Source of the DNA: Desulfocapsa sulfexigens
GTDB taxonomy: Bacteria; Desulfobacterota; Desulfobulbia; Desulfobulbales; Desulfocapsaceae
Reading direction: 5' to 3'
Length of the DNA: 6,025 nucleotides
NCBI GenBank assembly: GCA_020721165.1
Contig: DYNG01000060.1
Span: 1-6,025 of the forward strand
The notes beneath the pieces are model-generated. The model made no database searches. It worked only from the letters and a program-made list of their open reading frames with translations, and had not been told where the DNA came from. Positions 1-6,006 of the stretch are shown piece after piece. Numbering within the stretch: position 1 is the stretch's first letter; each line of letters opens with the position of its first letter. The position numbers and the translations under genes were made by a program.

Positions 1-54
1 CCTGAAGCCGGCGCCCTCCATATTTGATTCCTTCTGAGGGGAAGTTATCGGGCA

Positions 55-1737
55 ATGAATCCCAACCAAGCCGCATGGCAATCGTCCTGGTGGCAGGCAA
101 TAAAGAACATTTCGTCGGTGAGCGCCGAGCGCCGGGCGGTGGTGTTGGATGATATTGCCACCGGATCGAAAACCTCGTTTATCTATTATGCCCTGCTGGG
201 CATTTCTGAATTGATTGCCGGGTTTGCCCTGATTATCAACAGCGACGCCACCCTTATTGGAGCCAATATTGTGGCGCCGCTGATGACCCCGATCTTTGGC
301 ATCTCTCTGGGGTTGATGCGGGGTGACTTTCAACTCCTCGGGCGGGCACTGCTGGCTGAGTTCGGTGGCGCGGCACTTGGGGTTATGCTCTGTTTTCTCC
401 TGGGTCTGCTGCCAATTATGGGTGAACCTTCGGCGGCGCTTCTGGCGCAGACCCGACCGACCCTGATTGATCTTTTTGTTGCCGCTCTGGCCGGTTTTGC
501 CGGGGTGCTGGCCATGATTGATGAGCGCGTTTCTCCGGCTCTGCCAGGGGTGGCGATAGCCACGGCGTTGAATCCACCGATAGCGGCCATGGGTCTCTGT
601 CTGGCGTCTGGGGCCTATCAAGGCGCCTGGGGCGCGTTTCTTCTCTTCTTTGCCAATGTTCTGGCCATTCTGATGGTTGGCGCTGTTCTCTTTTTTGTGG
701 CCGGTTTTGTGACCCGTGCCGAAATCGGTTCTTTCCGCCTCCTGATTCGTCGCTTTGCCGCTGCTCTTATCGGCCTTATTCTGGTGACGGCGCTGCTCTC
801 TCACTATCTTTACGGCTTGGTGCATCATTTCAGGATTGAGTCCGAGATCAGCGCAGTTCTTGACCAGGCCCTGGCCAAGATGCCGAATACGGCCCTGGTG
901 AAGGTAGATTTCAGTCAGCAGAAAGAGGGGATAGTCGTCATCGCAGCGGTAGAAACCCCGCGCGTTGTTGAACCGGCAAGCGTAAAAGAGATGGAAGATT
1001 CTCTCAATGTTCGGCTTGGCGAGTCGGTGCGCCTCTTCATGCGATGCAGTATAACCAAGGATGTCTCGGCAACCGGATCCACCAATATTCAGCCCTATTT
1101 GAACCTTGATGGAAAGATAACAGAGATCCAGTCGTCCTCTTCGATGCGAATGCTGCAACAGGCGGAACAGGTGGCCAGGGAGGTGGCATCGGCTCGTCCT
1201 TCTCTGCAATTTCTGGGTATTGAACTGGTTGATCTGGTGTCGGGGCCGGCGCTGATTGTGGCGATACAAAGCTCGCATGAACCCCTGCCGGAAGAAGTCG
1301 CCAGATTTGAAAAGCTGGTGCAGGATCGTCTGCATGAGCCGACGATGCGGGTTGTGATCCGCAGAACAACGACCACCGATATCTCCGCGAAAGGAACCAT
1401 TTTGTTCGGTGAATCTCATCTGGGGGATCTGTCGGCGGATAGTAAAAAAGAGCAGGCCCATGCCGAGACCGTTGTGCGGGATGCCATCGAGGCCATGCAA
1501 AATTGCTTTGCCCCTTCGGTTGACGCGGTGTTGCGCGAGGGTGGATGGATAGTGCGGGCCGAAGTCGTGGCCCCGCAGGCGCTGACCCCCCAGGAGGTTC
1601 GTGGCATTGAGAATCGGAGCGCTAAGATGCTTGCCGCTCCGGTCTCGCTCACCGTCTGGCCACATGCCTCAAAGTTGCAGGTGACCAGCAAAGGGTATGG
1701 CGTATTGGGGGAGAAACTTCTCGGCGCTGATCCCTGA
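55..1737 (+). CDS. DUF389-family integral membrane protein with a long, internally repeated C-terminal soluble region
   Basis: The N-terminal half resembles the DUF389 membrane family, whose function is not well established; I do not assign a substrate. Hydrophobic segments fall at roughly residues 42-62, 66-86, 96-118, 137-155, 161-183, 191-218 and 232-252. Two family-like motifs are visible: IGANIVAPLMTPIFG (68-82), followed by GD at 90-91, and LPGVAIATALNPPIAA (163-178). From about residue 260 the protein is soluble and contains three diverged copies of one module (about 267-342, 365-448, 470-548). Each is a helix, two strands, a helix and a strand, ending in SATGS, SAKGT or TSKGY. There is no cleavable signal peptide, and the first ~40 residues are probably cytoplasmic. 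ATG at 55 is the only plausible start: an in-frame TGA lies at 25-27 with no ATG or GTG between. The ribosome binding site is a modest AGGGGA at 37-42, with a rather long 12-base gap. Family call is firm; function is unknown. Confidence 0.88.
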   Translation: MNPNQAAWQSSWWQAIKNISSVSAERRAVVLDDIATGSKTSFIYYALLGISELIAGFALIINSDATLIGANIVAPLMTPIFGISLGLMRGDFQLLGRALLAEFGGAALGVMLCFLLGLLPIMGEPSAALLAQTRPTLIDLFVAALAGFAGVLAMIDERVSPALPGVAIATALNPPIAAMGLCLASGAYQGAWGAFLLFFANVLAILMVGAVLFFVAGFVTRAEIGSFRLLIRRFAAALIGLILVTALLSHYLYGLVHHFRIESEISAVLDQALAKMPNTALVKVDFSQQKEGIVVIAAVETPRVVEPASVKEMEDSLNVRLGESVRLFMRCSITKDVSATGSTNIQPYLNLDGKITEIQSSSSMRMLQQAEQVAREVASARPSLQFLGIELVDLVSGPALIVAIQSSHEPLPEEVARFEKLVQDRLHEPTMRVVIRRTTTTDISAKGTILFGESHLGDLSADSKKEQAHAETVVRDAIEAMQNCFAPSVDAVLREGGWIVRAEVVAPQALTPQEVRGIENRSAKMLAAPVSLTVWPHASKLQVTSKGYGVLGEKLLGADP

Positions 1738-1746
1738 AGTTTTTTC
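1714..1746 (+). terminator. possible weak intrinsic terminator at the end of the DUF389 gene
   Basis: AAACTTC (1714-1720) is complementary to GAAGTTT (1736-1742), with a 15-base loop that includes the stop codon. The right arm runs into a T-rich stretch (1740-1745). The stem is only 7 bp and AT-rich, so termination would be inefficient at best, and the pairing could be chance. If it works, it would separate the membrane-protein gene from the acyl-CoA gene pair. Confidence 0.25.
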
Positions 1747-1777
1747 TTATCGTCCCAAGGTATGAGCACAGGAAAAT

Positions 1778-1781
1778 GTAA
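1778..1781 (+). repeat. left copy of the putative target-site duplication (GTAA)
   Basis: GTAA directly abuts the left inverted repeat and is repeated in the same orientation after the right one. It could be read as 5 bp (GTAAT, 1778-1782 and 1936-1940), but that would consume the first base of the left inverted repeat, so 4 bp fits better. A 4-bp match alone would occur by chance about once in 256 trials. Confidence 0.6.
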
Positions 1782-1798
1782 TTCTTCGTTGTCACATT
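1782..1798 (+). repeat. left terminal inverted repeat
   Basis: TTCTTCGTTGTCACATT is identical over 17 bases to the reverse complement of 1919-1935. The match stops at 1799 on the inside and at 1781 on the outside, which gives sharp element ends. Confidence 0.85.
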
Positions 1799-1826
1799 GT
1801 TTCGCCGTTGCATTCGGCACCCTTTG

Positions 1827-1900
1827 AACCCCCCTTCATCCCCCTGAATCAGGGGGGAGACCTCATTCCCCTCCTTGATAAGGAGGGGTTAGGGGTGGTT
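1827..1900. repeat. GC-rich double palindrome (REP/BIME-like core of the element)
   Basis: Two adjacent near-perfect hairpins are visible. CCCCCTGA (1840-1847) pairs with TCAGGGGG (1849-1856) around one central base. CCCCTCCTT (1868-1876) pairs with AAGGAGGGG (1880-1888) around a GAT loop. The outer edges, AACCCCCC (1827-1834) and GGGGTGGTT (1892-1900), are also roughly complementary, so the whole block could fold as a two-leaf cruciform in DNA or RNA. The combination of a CCCCTCCTT...AAGGAGGGG hairpin followed by TTAGGGGTGGTT looks to me like dispersed palindromic repeats found in many copies in various bacterial genomes. That resemblance is from memory, and copy number cannot be judged from this window. 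Confidence 0.75.
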
Positions 1901-1918
1901 GATCCGTTCCTCTTTCAT

Positions 1919-1935
1919 AATGTGACAACGAAGAA
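1919..1935 (+). repeat. right terminal inverted repeat
   Basis: AATGTGACAACGAAGAA is the exact reverse complement of the left end at 1782-1798. It ends 6 bases before the AGGAG ribosome binding site of the synthetase gene, so this end of the element is part of the immediate translation-initiation region. Confidence 0.85.
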
Positions 1936-1939
1936 GTAA
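1936..1939 (+). repeat. right copy of the putative target-site duplication (GTAA)
   Basis: The same tetranucleotide, in the same orientation, as at 1778-1781. It lies immediately outside the right terminal inverted repeat. Confidence 0.6.
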
Positions 1940-1941
1940 TC

Positions 1942-1946
1942 AGGAG
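1942..1946 (+). promoter_or_regulatory. ribosome binding site of the acyl-CoA synthetase gene
   Basis: AGGAG lies 6 bases before the ATG at 1953, good spacing that supports this start. It survives just outside the inserted element. The CTCCT at 1871-1875 inside the element's hairpin could in principle pair with it, although its own hairpin partner is a better match. Confidence 0.75.
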
Positions 1947-1952
1947 AATTTT

Positions 1953-4064
1953 ATGAGTCTTGATCTTCTTTTTCATCCGTCGTCGGTGGCGGTCATCGGC
2001 GCTTCTCGCACACCCGGCAAGGTGGGGCATGATATTCTGGCGGGTCTGGTGCGGGATGGGTTTGCGGGAACCATTGTGCCGGTCAATCCTGCCGCCGAGA
2101 CCCTTTTGGGTCTTCCCTGTTACCCAAATCTGGCCGCCTGGGGCGGAAAGATTGATCTGGCGGTGGTGGTGGTGCCCAATGAATTGGCGCTGGCAGCGGT
2201 GGAGGAGAGTGTCGGGGCCGGGGCGGGGGCGATTATCGTCATTACGGCCGGGTTTCGAGAAACAGGCCCTGAAGGTCTGAACCGCGAAAAAAAGATGGTG
2301 GATCTCTGTCAACGGCGCGGAGTTCGTTTGTTAGGCCCGAATTGCCTTGGTCTGATCAATACCCAAAACCGCTTGAATGCCTCTTTTGCCGGCGCTCTGC
2401 CTGAACCGGGCGGAATTTCCATTTTTTCCCAGTCCGGGGCCTTGTGCACGGCCATGCTTGATTTGGCTGCCGGACGGCATCTGGGACTGGCCAAGTTGGT
2501 CAGTATTGGCAACAAGGCCGATATCTCCGAGGTGGATCTCCTCTCGTATCTGGCCCATGACCCGCAGACCAGGGTCATTGTCGGGTATCTGGAGGACATT
2601 GCCACGGGGAATAATTTCATCAAGGCGGCGGAAGAGGCCGCCACCCTGAAACCGGTTATTATTCTTAAATCAGGAACCACGGCGGCAGGCCTCAAGGCGG
2701 CGGCCTCGCATACCGGTGTGCTGGCTGGGGGAGACACCGCCTATGGCGCGGCCTTCAAGCGATCCGGGGGGGTGCGGGCCGATACCTTTGACGCCCTCTT
2801 TGATTATGCCACTGCCCTGTCCATGCAACCCCTGCCCAAAGGCAACCGGGTTCTGATCATCACCAACGCCGGCGGGCCCGGCACCATGGCCGCCGATGCG
2901 GTGGAAAAAGCGGGAATGGTGGTGGCCGAGCTGGACCGCAATACCGCCACGGCCCTGCGAGCCCGGTTGCCCAAGGCGGCCAGTGTCGGCAATCCTGTGG
3001 ATGTTTTGGGTGATGCCGATCCTGCCCGTTTCGTCACCGCCATTGAAGCGGCTCAGGATGATCCGGCGGTGGATGCGATTCTGGTGATTCTCACTCCCCA
3101 GGCCATGACCAGACCCGCCGAGACCGCCATTGCCATTGCTGGCGCCTTAAACGGCTCCAAGCCGGTAGTGGCAACATTTATGGGAGGTCATGATGTGATG
3201 CCGGGGCGACAGGAGCTGGCTGCGGCTGGTTTGCCCGATTATGAATCGCCGGAGCGGGCTGTCTCGGCTTTGAGAGGCATGGTCGAATACGCAGCCTGGA
3301 AACAGAGGCCGCCCCGTCTGGTCACGCGCTTTCGGGTGAATCGCCGCCGGGTGGAGCGCATCATCAGCCGACGACAACGCACCGGGGTGTTGCAACTGGG
3401 TGAGGTCAAGGGCAAAGATATTCTGGGGGCCTATGGCTTCAAGGTGCAGGACGGGGCCTTGGCGAACAGCGCCGAGGAGGCGATGGAAATTGCTGAACGA
3501 ATTGGCTTTCCGGTGGCGATGAAGATTGTTTCCCCTGATGTTATTCATAAGAGTGACATGGGCGGAGTGATGCTGAATCTGGCCAACGCCGAAGCGGTTG
3601 GTGATGCCTATGAGCTGATGATGCTCAAGATTCGCAAGCGGGTGCCGGGCGCTTTCATCGAAGGGATTTATATCGAACAGATGGCCCAAAAGGGACTGGA
3701 GGTCATTATTGGCATGAGCCGCGACCCCCAGTTCGGGCCCATGCTCATGTTTGGTCTGGGCGGGATTTTTGTGGAGGTCTTGAAAGATGTGTCGTTCCAT
3801 CTGGCCCCGGTCACCGAAGATGAGGCCATTGCCATGCTCAAGTCCACTCGCTCCTACGACATGCTGGAAGGCAGGCGGGGCCAGAAGGGGGTTGATATCA
3901 CGGCCATTGCCTCGGGTTTGCAGCGCATCAGCCAGTTGACCACTGATTTTCCGCAGATTCTGGAGCTGGATATTAACCCCTTTATCGTTGGTGAATCAGG
4001 TTCCGAGCCGGTGGTGGCAGATGTCCGCATGTCGTTGGCCCCGTTGACTGAGGAGGAAAAATAA
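1953..4064 (+). CDS. NDP-forming (ADP-forming) acyl-CoA synthetase, fused alpha and beta subunits, acetate--CoA ligase type
   Basis: Predicted cytoplasmic enzyme catalysing acyl-CoA + ADP + Pi <-> acid + CoA + ATP, typically used for substrate-level phosphorylation from acetyl-CoA or related thioesters. Domains in order: CoA-binding Rossmann domain (about 5-130, with VAVIGAS at 12-18 and LGPNCLGL at 127-134); succinyl-CoA-ligase-like domains (about 150-450, with FSQSGAL at 158-164); ATP-grasp beta domain (about 480-700). The expected phospho-histidine is His253 in ASHTG, with Glu214 in YLED as its probable partner. His532 in VIHKSDMGGV matches the second histidine of the beta domain. The ATP-grasp signatures GLGGIFVEV (601-609) and ELDINPF (671-677) are intact. 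Its 703 residues are the usual length for the fused form. A strikingly arginine-rich linker (459-476, nine Arg) joins the two halves. The gene probably forms an operon with the next one, whose start codon lies one base past this stop. The homologous region of Pat-type acetyltransferases is often catalytically degenerate, but this copy looks active. Exact acid specificity cannot be read from the sequence. Confidence 0.93.
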   Translation: MSLDLLFHPSSVAVIGASRTPGKVGHDILAGLVRDGFAGTIVPVNPAAETLLGLPCYPNLAAWGGKIDLAVVVVPNELALAAVEESVGAGAGAIIVITAGFRETGPEGLNREKKMVDLCQRRGVRLLGPNCLGLINTQNRLNASFAGALPEPGGISIFSQSGALCTAMLDLAAGRHLGLAKLVSIGNKADISEVDLLSYLAHDPQTRVIVGYLEDIATGNNFIKAAEEAATLKPVIILKSGTTAAGLKAAASHTGVLAGGDTAYGAAFKRSGGVRADTFDALFDYATALSMQPLPKGNRVLIITNAGGPGTMAADAVEKAGMVVAELDRNTATALRARLPKAASVGNPVDVLGDADPARFVTAIEAAQDDPAVDAILVILTPQAMTRPAETAIAIAGALNGSKPVVATFMGGHDVMPGRQELAAAGLPDYESPERAVSALRGMVEYAAWKQRPPRLVTRFRVNRRRVERIISRRQRTGVLQLGEVKGKDILGAYGFKVQDGALANSAEEAMEIAERIGFPVAMKIVSPDVIHKSDMGGVMLNLANAEAVGDAYELMMLKIRKRVPGAFIEGIYIEQMAQKGLEVIIGMSRDPQFGPMLMFGLGGIFVEVLKDVSFHLAPVTEDEAIAMLKSTRSYDMLEGRRGQKGVDITAIASGLQRISQLTTDFPQILELDINPFIVGESGSEPVVADVRMSLAPLTEEEK
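4051..4056 (+). promoter_or_regulatory. strong ribosome binding site of the CoA-transferase/GNAT gene, inside the end of the upstream gene
   Basis: A perfect AGGAGG, 9 bases before the ATG at 4066, is embedded in the codons for the Glu-rich C-terminus of the synthetase. Only one base separates that gene's TAA (4062-4064) from the ATG. This arrangement favours translational coupling and near-stoichiometric production of the two proteins. Confidence 0.85.
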
Positions 4065-4065
4065 T

Positions 4066-5943
4066 ATGGAATTTGTCGTGAACTGGCAGGAAATTTACAA
4101 GGACATGATTCTTACCCCCAAAAAGGCGATGGCCCAGGTTAGATCCGGCCACCGCGTTTTTCTGGGGACAGGATGTGGCGAGCCAACCGTGCTGGTGCGA
4201 GCCATGGTGGAAATGGCGGGGCTGTTGTGCGATGTGGAGATTATTGAACTCCTCACCAAGGGAGACGCCCCCTATGCAGATCGTAAATATGCCGATTGTT
4301 TCAAGGTCAACTCCTTTTTTATCGGCCATAATGTGCGGGAGGTGATTCAGGAGGGGCGGGGGGATTATACCCCGATTCTGATGTCCGATATTCCACTCCT
4401 GTTTCATTCCGGTCAGTTGCCGCTCGATGTCGCGCTGATTCAGGTGACGCCACCCGATGCGCGGGGCAAAGTGAGTCTGGGGGTGTCGGTTGATATTGTC
4501 AAGGCGGCCGCCGAAAATGCCTCGCTGGTGATTGCCCAGGTCAATCCGCAGATGCCCTGGACCCGTGGCGACAGCCTGATTGATATCAATGATCTTGACA
4601 TTCTGGTGCCAGCCGATGTCCCTCTGCTGGAGCGGCAGTCGCAACCGGTCCATCCCGTCAGCGCCCGAATTGCCGAGTTGGTGGCGGCCCTTATTCCCAA
4701 TGGGGCCACCATTGAGTTCGGAATTGGCCGGGTGCCGGGAGTGGGCCGGATTCCGCAGGCGGTTATTCACGCCCTGCATGGCAAGCATGATCTGGGGATC
4801 CATACTGAGCTTATCACCGATGATATTCTGGAACTGATTGCCTCTGGAGCCGTGAACGGGTCTAAAAAAGGAACCGATCGTGGCAAAATTGTCACCAGTT
4901 TTTGCATGGGCACCAAAAAACTCTATGATTTTGTCAACGACAACCCTCTCTTCTCTTTCCGGCCCACCGAATTTGTCAATGATTCGACGGTGATTGCCAG
5001 ACAGAACCGCATGGTCTCCATCAATATGGCCCTGGAAATTGATCTCACCGGCCAGGTCTGTTCGGATTCGGAGGATGGAGCCTTTTATTCAGGGATTGGC
5101 GGTCAGGTGGATTTTAATCGGGGAGCGGCAAAATCGCCGGGTGGTCGGGCAATTATTGTTATGCCTTCCACCACCAGGGATGGAAAATCACGAATAGTCA
5201 AAGGGCTAAGCAGTGGTTCCGGGGTGGTGGTAAGTCGGGGCACGGTTCATTTTGTGGTCACTGAATACGGGGTTGCCTATCTGCACGGCAAGTCGGTGCA
5301 GGATCGCACCCTGGCCCTGATTTCCATTGCCCATCCCGATCATCGGGAGCAGCTTCTACGACAGGCCATTGAGGCCCATTACATCCGCAGCGAGTTTGCC
5401 GCTGTCGAGGGCAAGTTTATGGTGGCCTCCCAGAATGTGATGAAGACCAGTTATCTGCTTGATAACGGCACCCAGATCAATTTCCGGCCCATCCATCCCA
5501 CCGATGAACCCCTGATGCGGGATCTGCTCTATGATTTATCCAAGGAGACGCTCTATTATCGGTTTATGAGTCATAACCAGCGCTTTGGTCAGAAGCAGAT
5601 TCAAAATTTCGTCTTCGTGGATCATCGCAAGGATGTAGCCATCGTCGGCACAGTCCCCGAGGCCCACGGCGAAGAGATTGTCGCCGTTGGCCGCTATTAC
5701 CTGGATGAGCGCAGCAACCGGGCCGAGGTTGCTTTTGTGGTGCGGGACGGCTGGCAGGGACGGGGCCTGGGGACCTTTTTGTTCAGGCATCTGATGACCA
5801 TAGCCAAGGCCACTGGCATCAGCGGTTTCACCGCCGAGGTTCTGCGTGATAACAAACGGATGCAGGCGATTTTCAACCACTCCGGCCACAAGGTGCAGAG
5901 TCAGGTGGAAGAGGGGGTGTGCAGCTTCAGAATTGATTTTTAG
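4066..5943 (+). CDS. acetyl-CoA hydrolase/CoA-transferase family protein fused to a C-terminal GNAT acetyltransferase domain
   Basis: Residues about 7-455 form a class I CoA-transferase of the acetyl-CoA hydrolase/4-hydroxybutyrate CoA-transferase type. Visible signatures are the N-terminal GTGCGEP (34-40), GIHTELITDD (244-253) with Glu248 as the expected catalytic glutamate that forms the glutamyl-CoA thioester, and GIGGQVDFNRGA (343-354) followed by SPGGRAIIVMPST (357-369). Residues about 470-625 form a GNAT domain opening with FRPIHPTDEPLMRDLL (473-488). Its acetyl-CoA pyrophosphate-binding loop is QGRGLGT (564-570), and it is close to Pat-type protein acetyltransferase domains. The likely role is CoA transfer between acetyl-CoA and another carboxylate (or hydrolysis), plus acetylation of an unknown target. 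The first methionine is supported by the AGGAGG and by the usual N-terminus of the family. The fusion is continuous, with no frameshift. Coupling to the ADP-forming synthetase suggests a shared role in acyl-CoA/acetate metabolism. Family assignment is secure; acyl specificity and acetylation target are not. Confidence 0.92.
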   Translation: MEFVVNWQEIYKDMILTPKKAMAQVRSGHRVFLGTGCGEPTVLVRAMVEMAGLLCDVEIIELLTKGDAPYADRKYADCFKVNSFFIGHNVREVIQEGRGDYTPILMSDIPLLFHSGQLPLDVALIQVTPPDARGKVSLGVSVDIVKAAAENASLVIAQVNPQMPWTRGDSLIDINDLDILVPADVPLLERQSQPVHPVSARIAELVAALIPNGATIEFGIGRVPGVGRIPQAVIHALHGKHDLGIHTELITDDILELIASGAVNGSKKGTDRGKIVTSFCMGTKKLYDFVNDNPLFSFRPTEFVNDSTVIARQNRMVSINMALEIDLTGQVCSDSEDGAFYSGIGGQVDFNRGAAKSPGGRAIIVMPSTTRDGKSRIVKGLSSGSGVVVSRGTVHFVVTEYGVAYLHGKSVQDRTLALISIAHPDHREQLLRQAIEAHYIRSEFAAVEGKFMVASQNVMKTSYLLDNGTQINFRPIHPTDEPLMRDLLYDLSKETLYYRFMSHNQRFGQKQIQNFVFVDHRKDVAIVGTVPEAHGEEIVAVGRYYLDERSNRAEVAFVVRDGWQGRGLGTFLFRHLMTIAKATGISGFTAEVLRDNKRMQAIFNHSGHKVQSQVEEGVCSFRIDF

Positions 5944-5965
5944 ACGGCCTTAAAAAATGTTTTTC

Positions 5966-6006
5966 TTTCTGCAATACTTTCCAAAAGGGTTTTCTGCGTT
6001 ATTTCC
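5966..6006 (+). repeat. imperfect direct repeat in the AT-rich region after the last gene
   Basis: TTTCTGCAATACTTTCC (5966-5982) and TTTCTGCGTTATTTCC (5991-6006) match at 14 of 17 aligned columns with one gap. Their starts are 25 bases apart. The 82 bases after the stop codon otherwise hold only A- and T-runs and no GC-rich hairpin that would make a convincing terminator. The repeat could be a binding site or low-complexity coincidence. Confidence 0.35.

Larger units (their letters stand above)
1782..1935. mobile_element. MITE-like non-autonomous element, 154 bp, with 17-bp perfect terminal inverted repeats
   Basis: The left end TTCTTCGTTGTCACATT (1782-1798) is the exact reverse complement of the right end AATGTGACAACGAAGAA (1919-1935). 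The tetranucleotide GTAA abuts both ends, at 1778-1781 and 1936-1939, in direct orientation, as expected of a target-site duplication. The interior holds no credible protein gene. It contains a small GCCG/CGGC hairpin (1804-1818) and a GC-rich double palindrome (1827-1900). Removing the element plus one GTAA copy would leave a plain 57-base gap between the flanking genes. The element lies in the 5' leader of the acyl-CoA synthetase gene, 6 bases upstream of its AGGAG, so transcripts starting upstream would carry it. The transposase that could mobilise it is not in the window, and I cannot name the family. An alternative reading is a long-stem regulatory RNA structure native to the leader; the flanking direct repeats argue for insertion. 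Confidence 0.7.

Noticed and set aside
1..37. Possible C-terminal tail of an upstream gene, ending at TGA 25-27 (frame 1) or TGA 35-37 (frame 2)
   Set aside because: Only 8 to 11 codons would be visible and both frames look equally plausible, so there is no basis for calling a partial gene.
1416..1820. 134-codon open frame on the - strand starting inside the element and running into the DUF389 gene
   Set aside because: Antisense to a conserved domain repeat, with no recognisable family or composition typical of a protein.
1899..1921. Promoter-like TTGATC and CATAAT at the right side of the element
   Set aside because: The spacer is only 11 bases, too short for a sigma-70 promoter, and no other -35 box lies at the proper distance from CATAAT.
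1778..1939. CRISPR array or attachment site in the intergenic repeat region
   Set aside because: The repeats are inverted and palindromic rather than regularly spaced direct repeats with unique spacers, and no tRNA or integrase is nearby.
1863..2312. 149-codon open frame on the - strand running from the element into the synthetase gene
   Set aside because: Its C-terminal end is simply a translation of the palindromic repeat (giving a Pro- and Gly-rich tail) and the rest is antisense to the conserved CoA-binding domain.
3982..4803. 273-codon open frame on the - strand across the synthetase/transferase junction
   Set aside because: It lies opposite two strongly supported genes with intact family motifs, and its His/Asn/Gly-rich translation resembles no protein family. 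It is a by-product of codon bias on the other strand.
5951..5965. A-run followed by T-run just after the last stop codon as a terminator
   Set aside because: The stem would be about five A-T pairs with a tiny loop and no GC pairs, too unstable for intrinsic termination.
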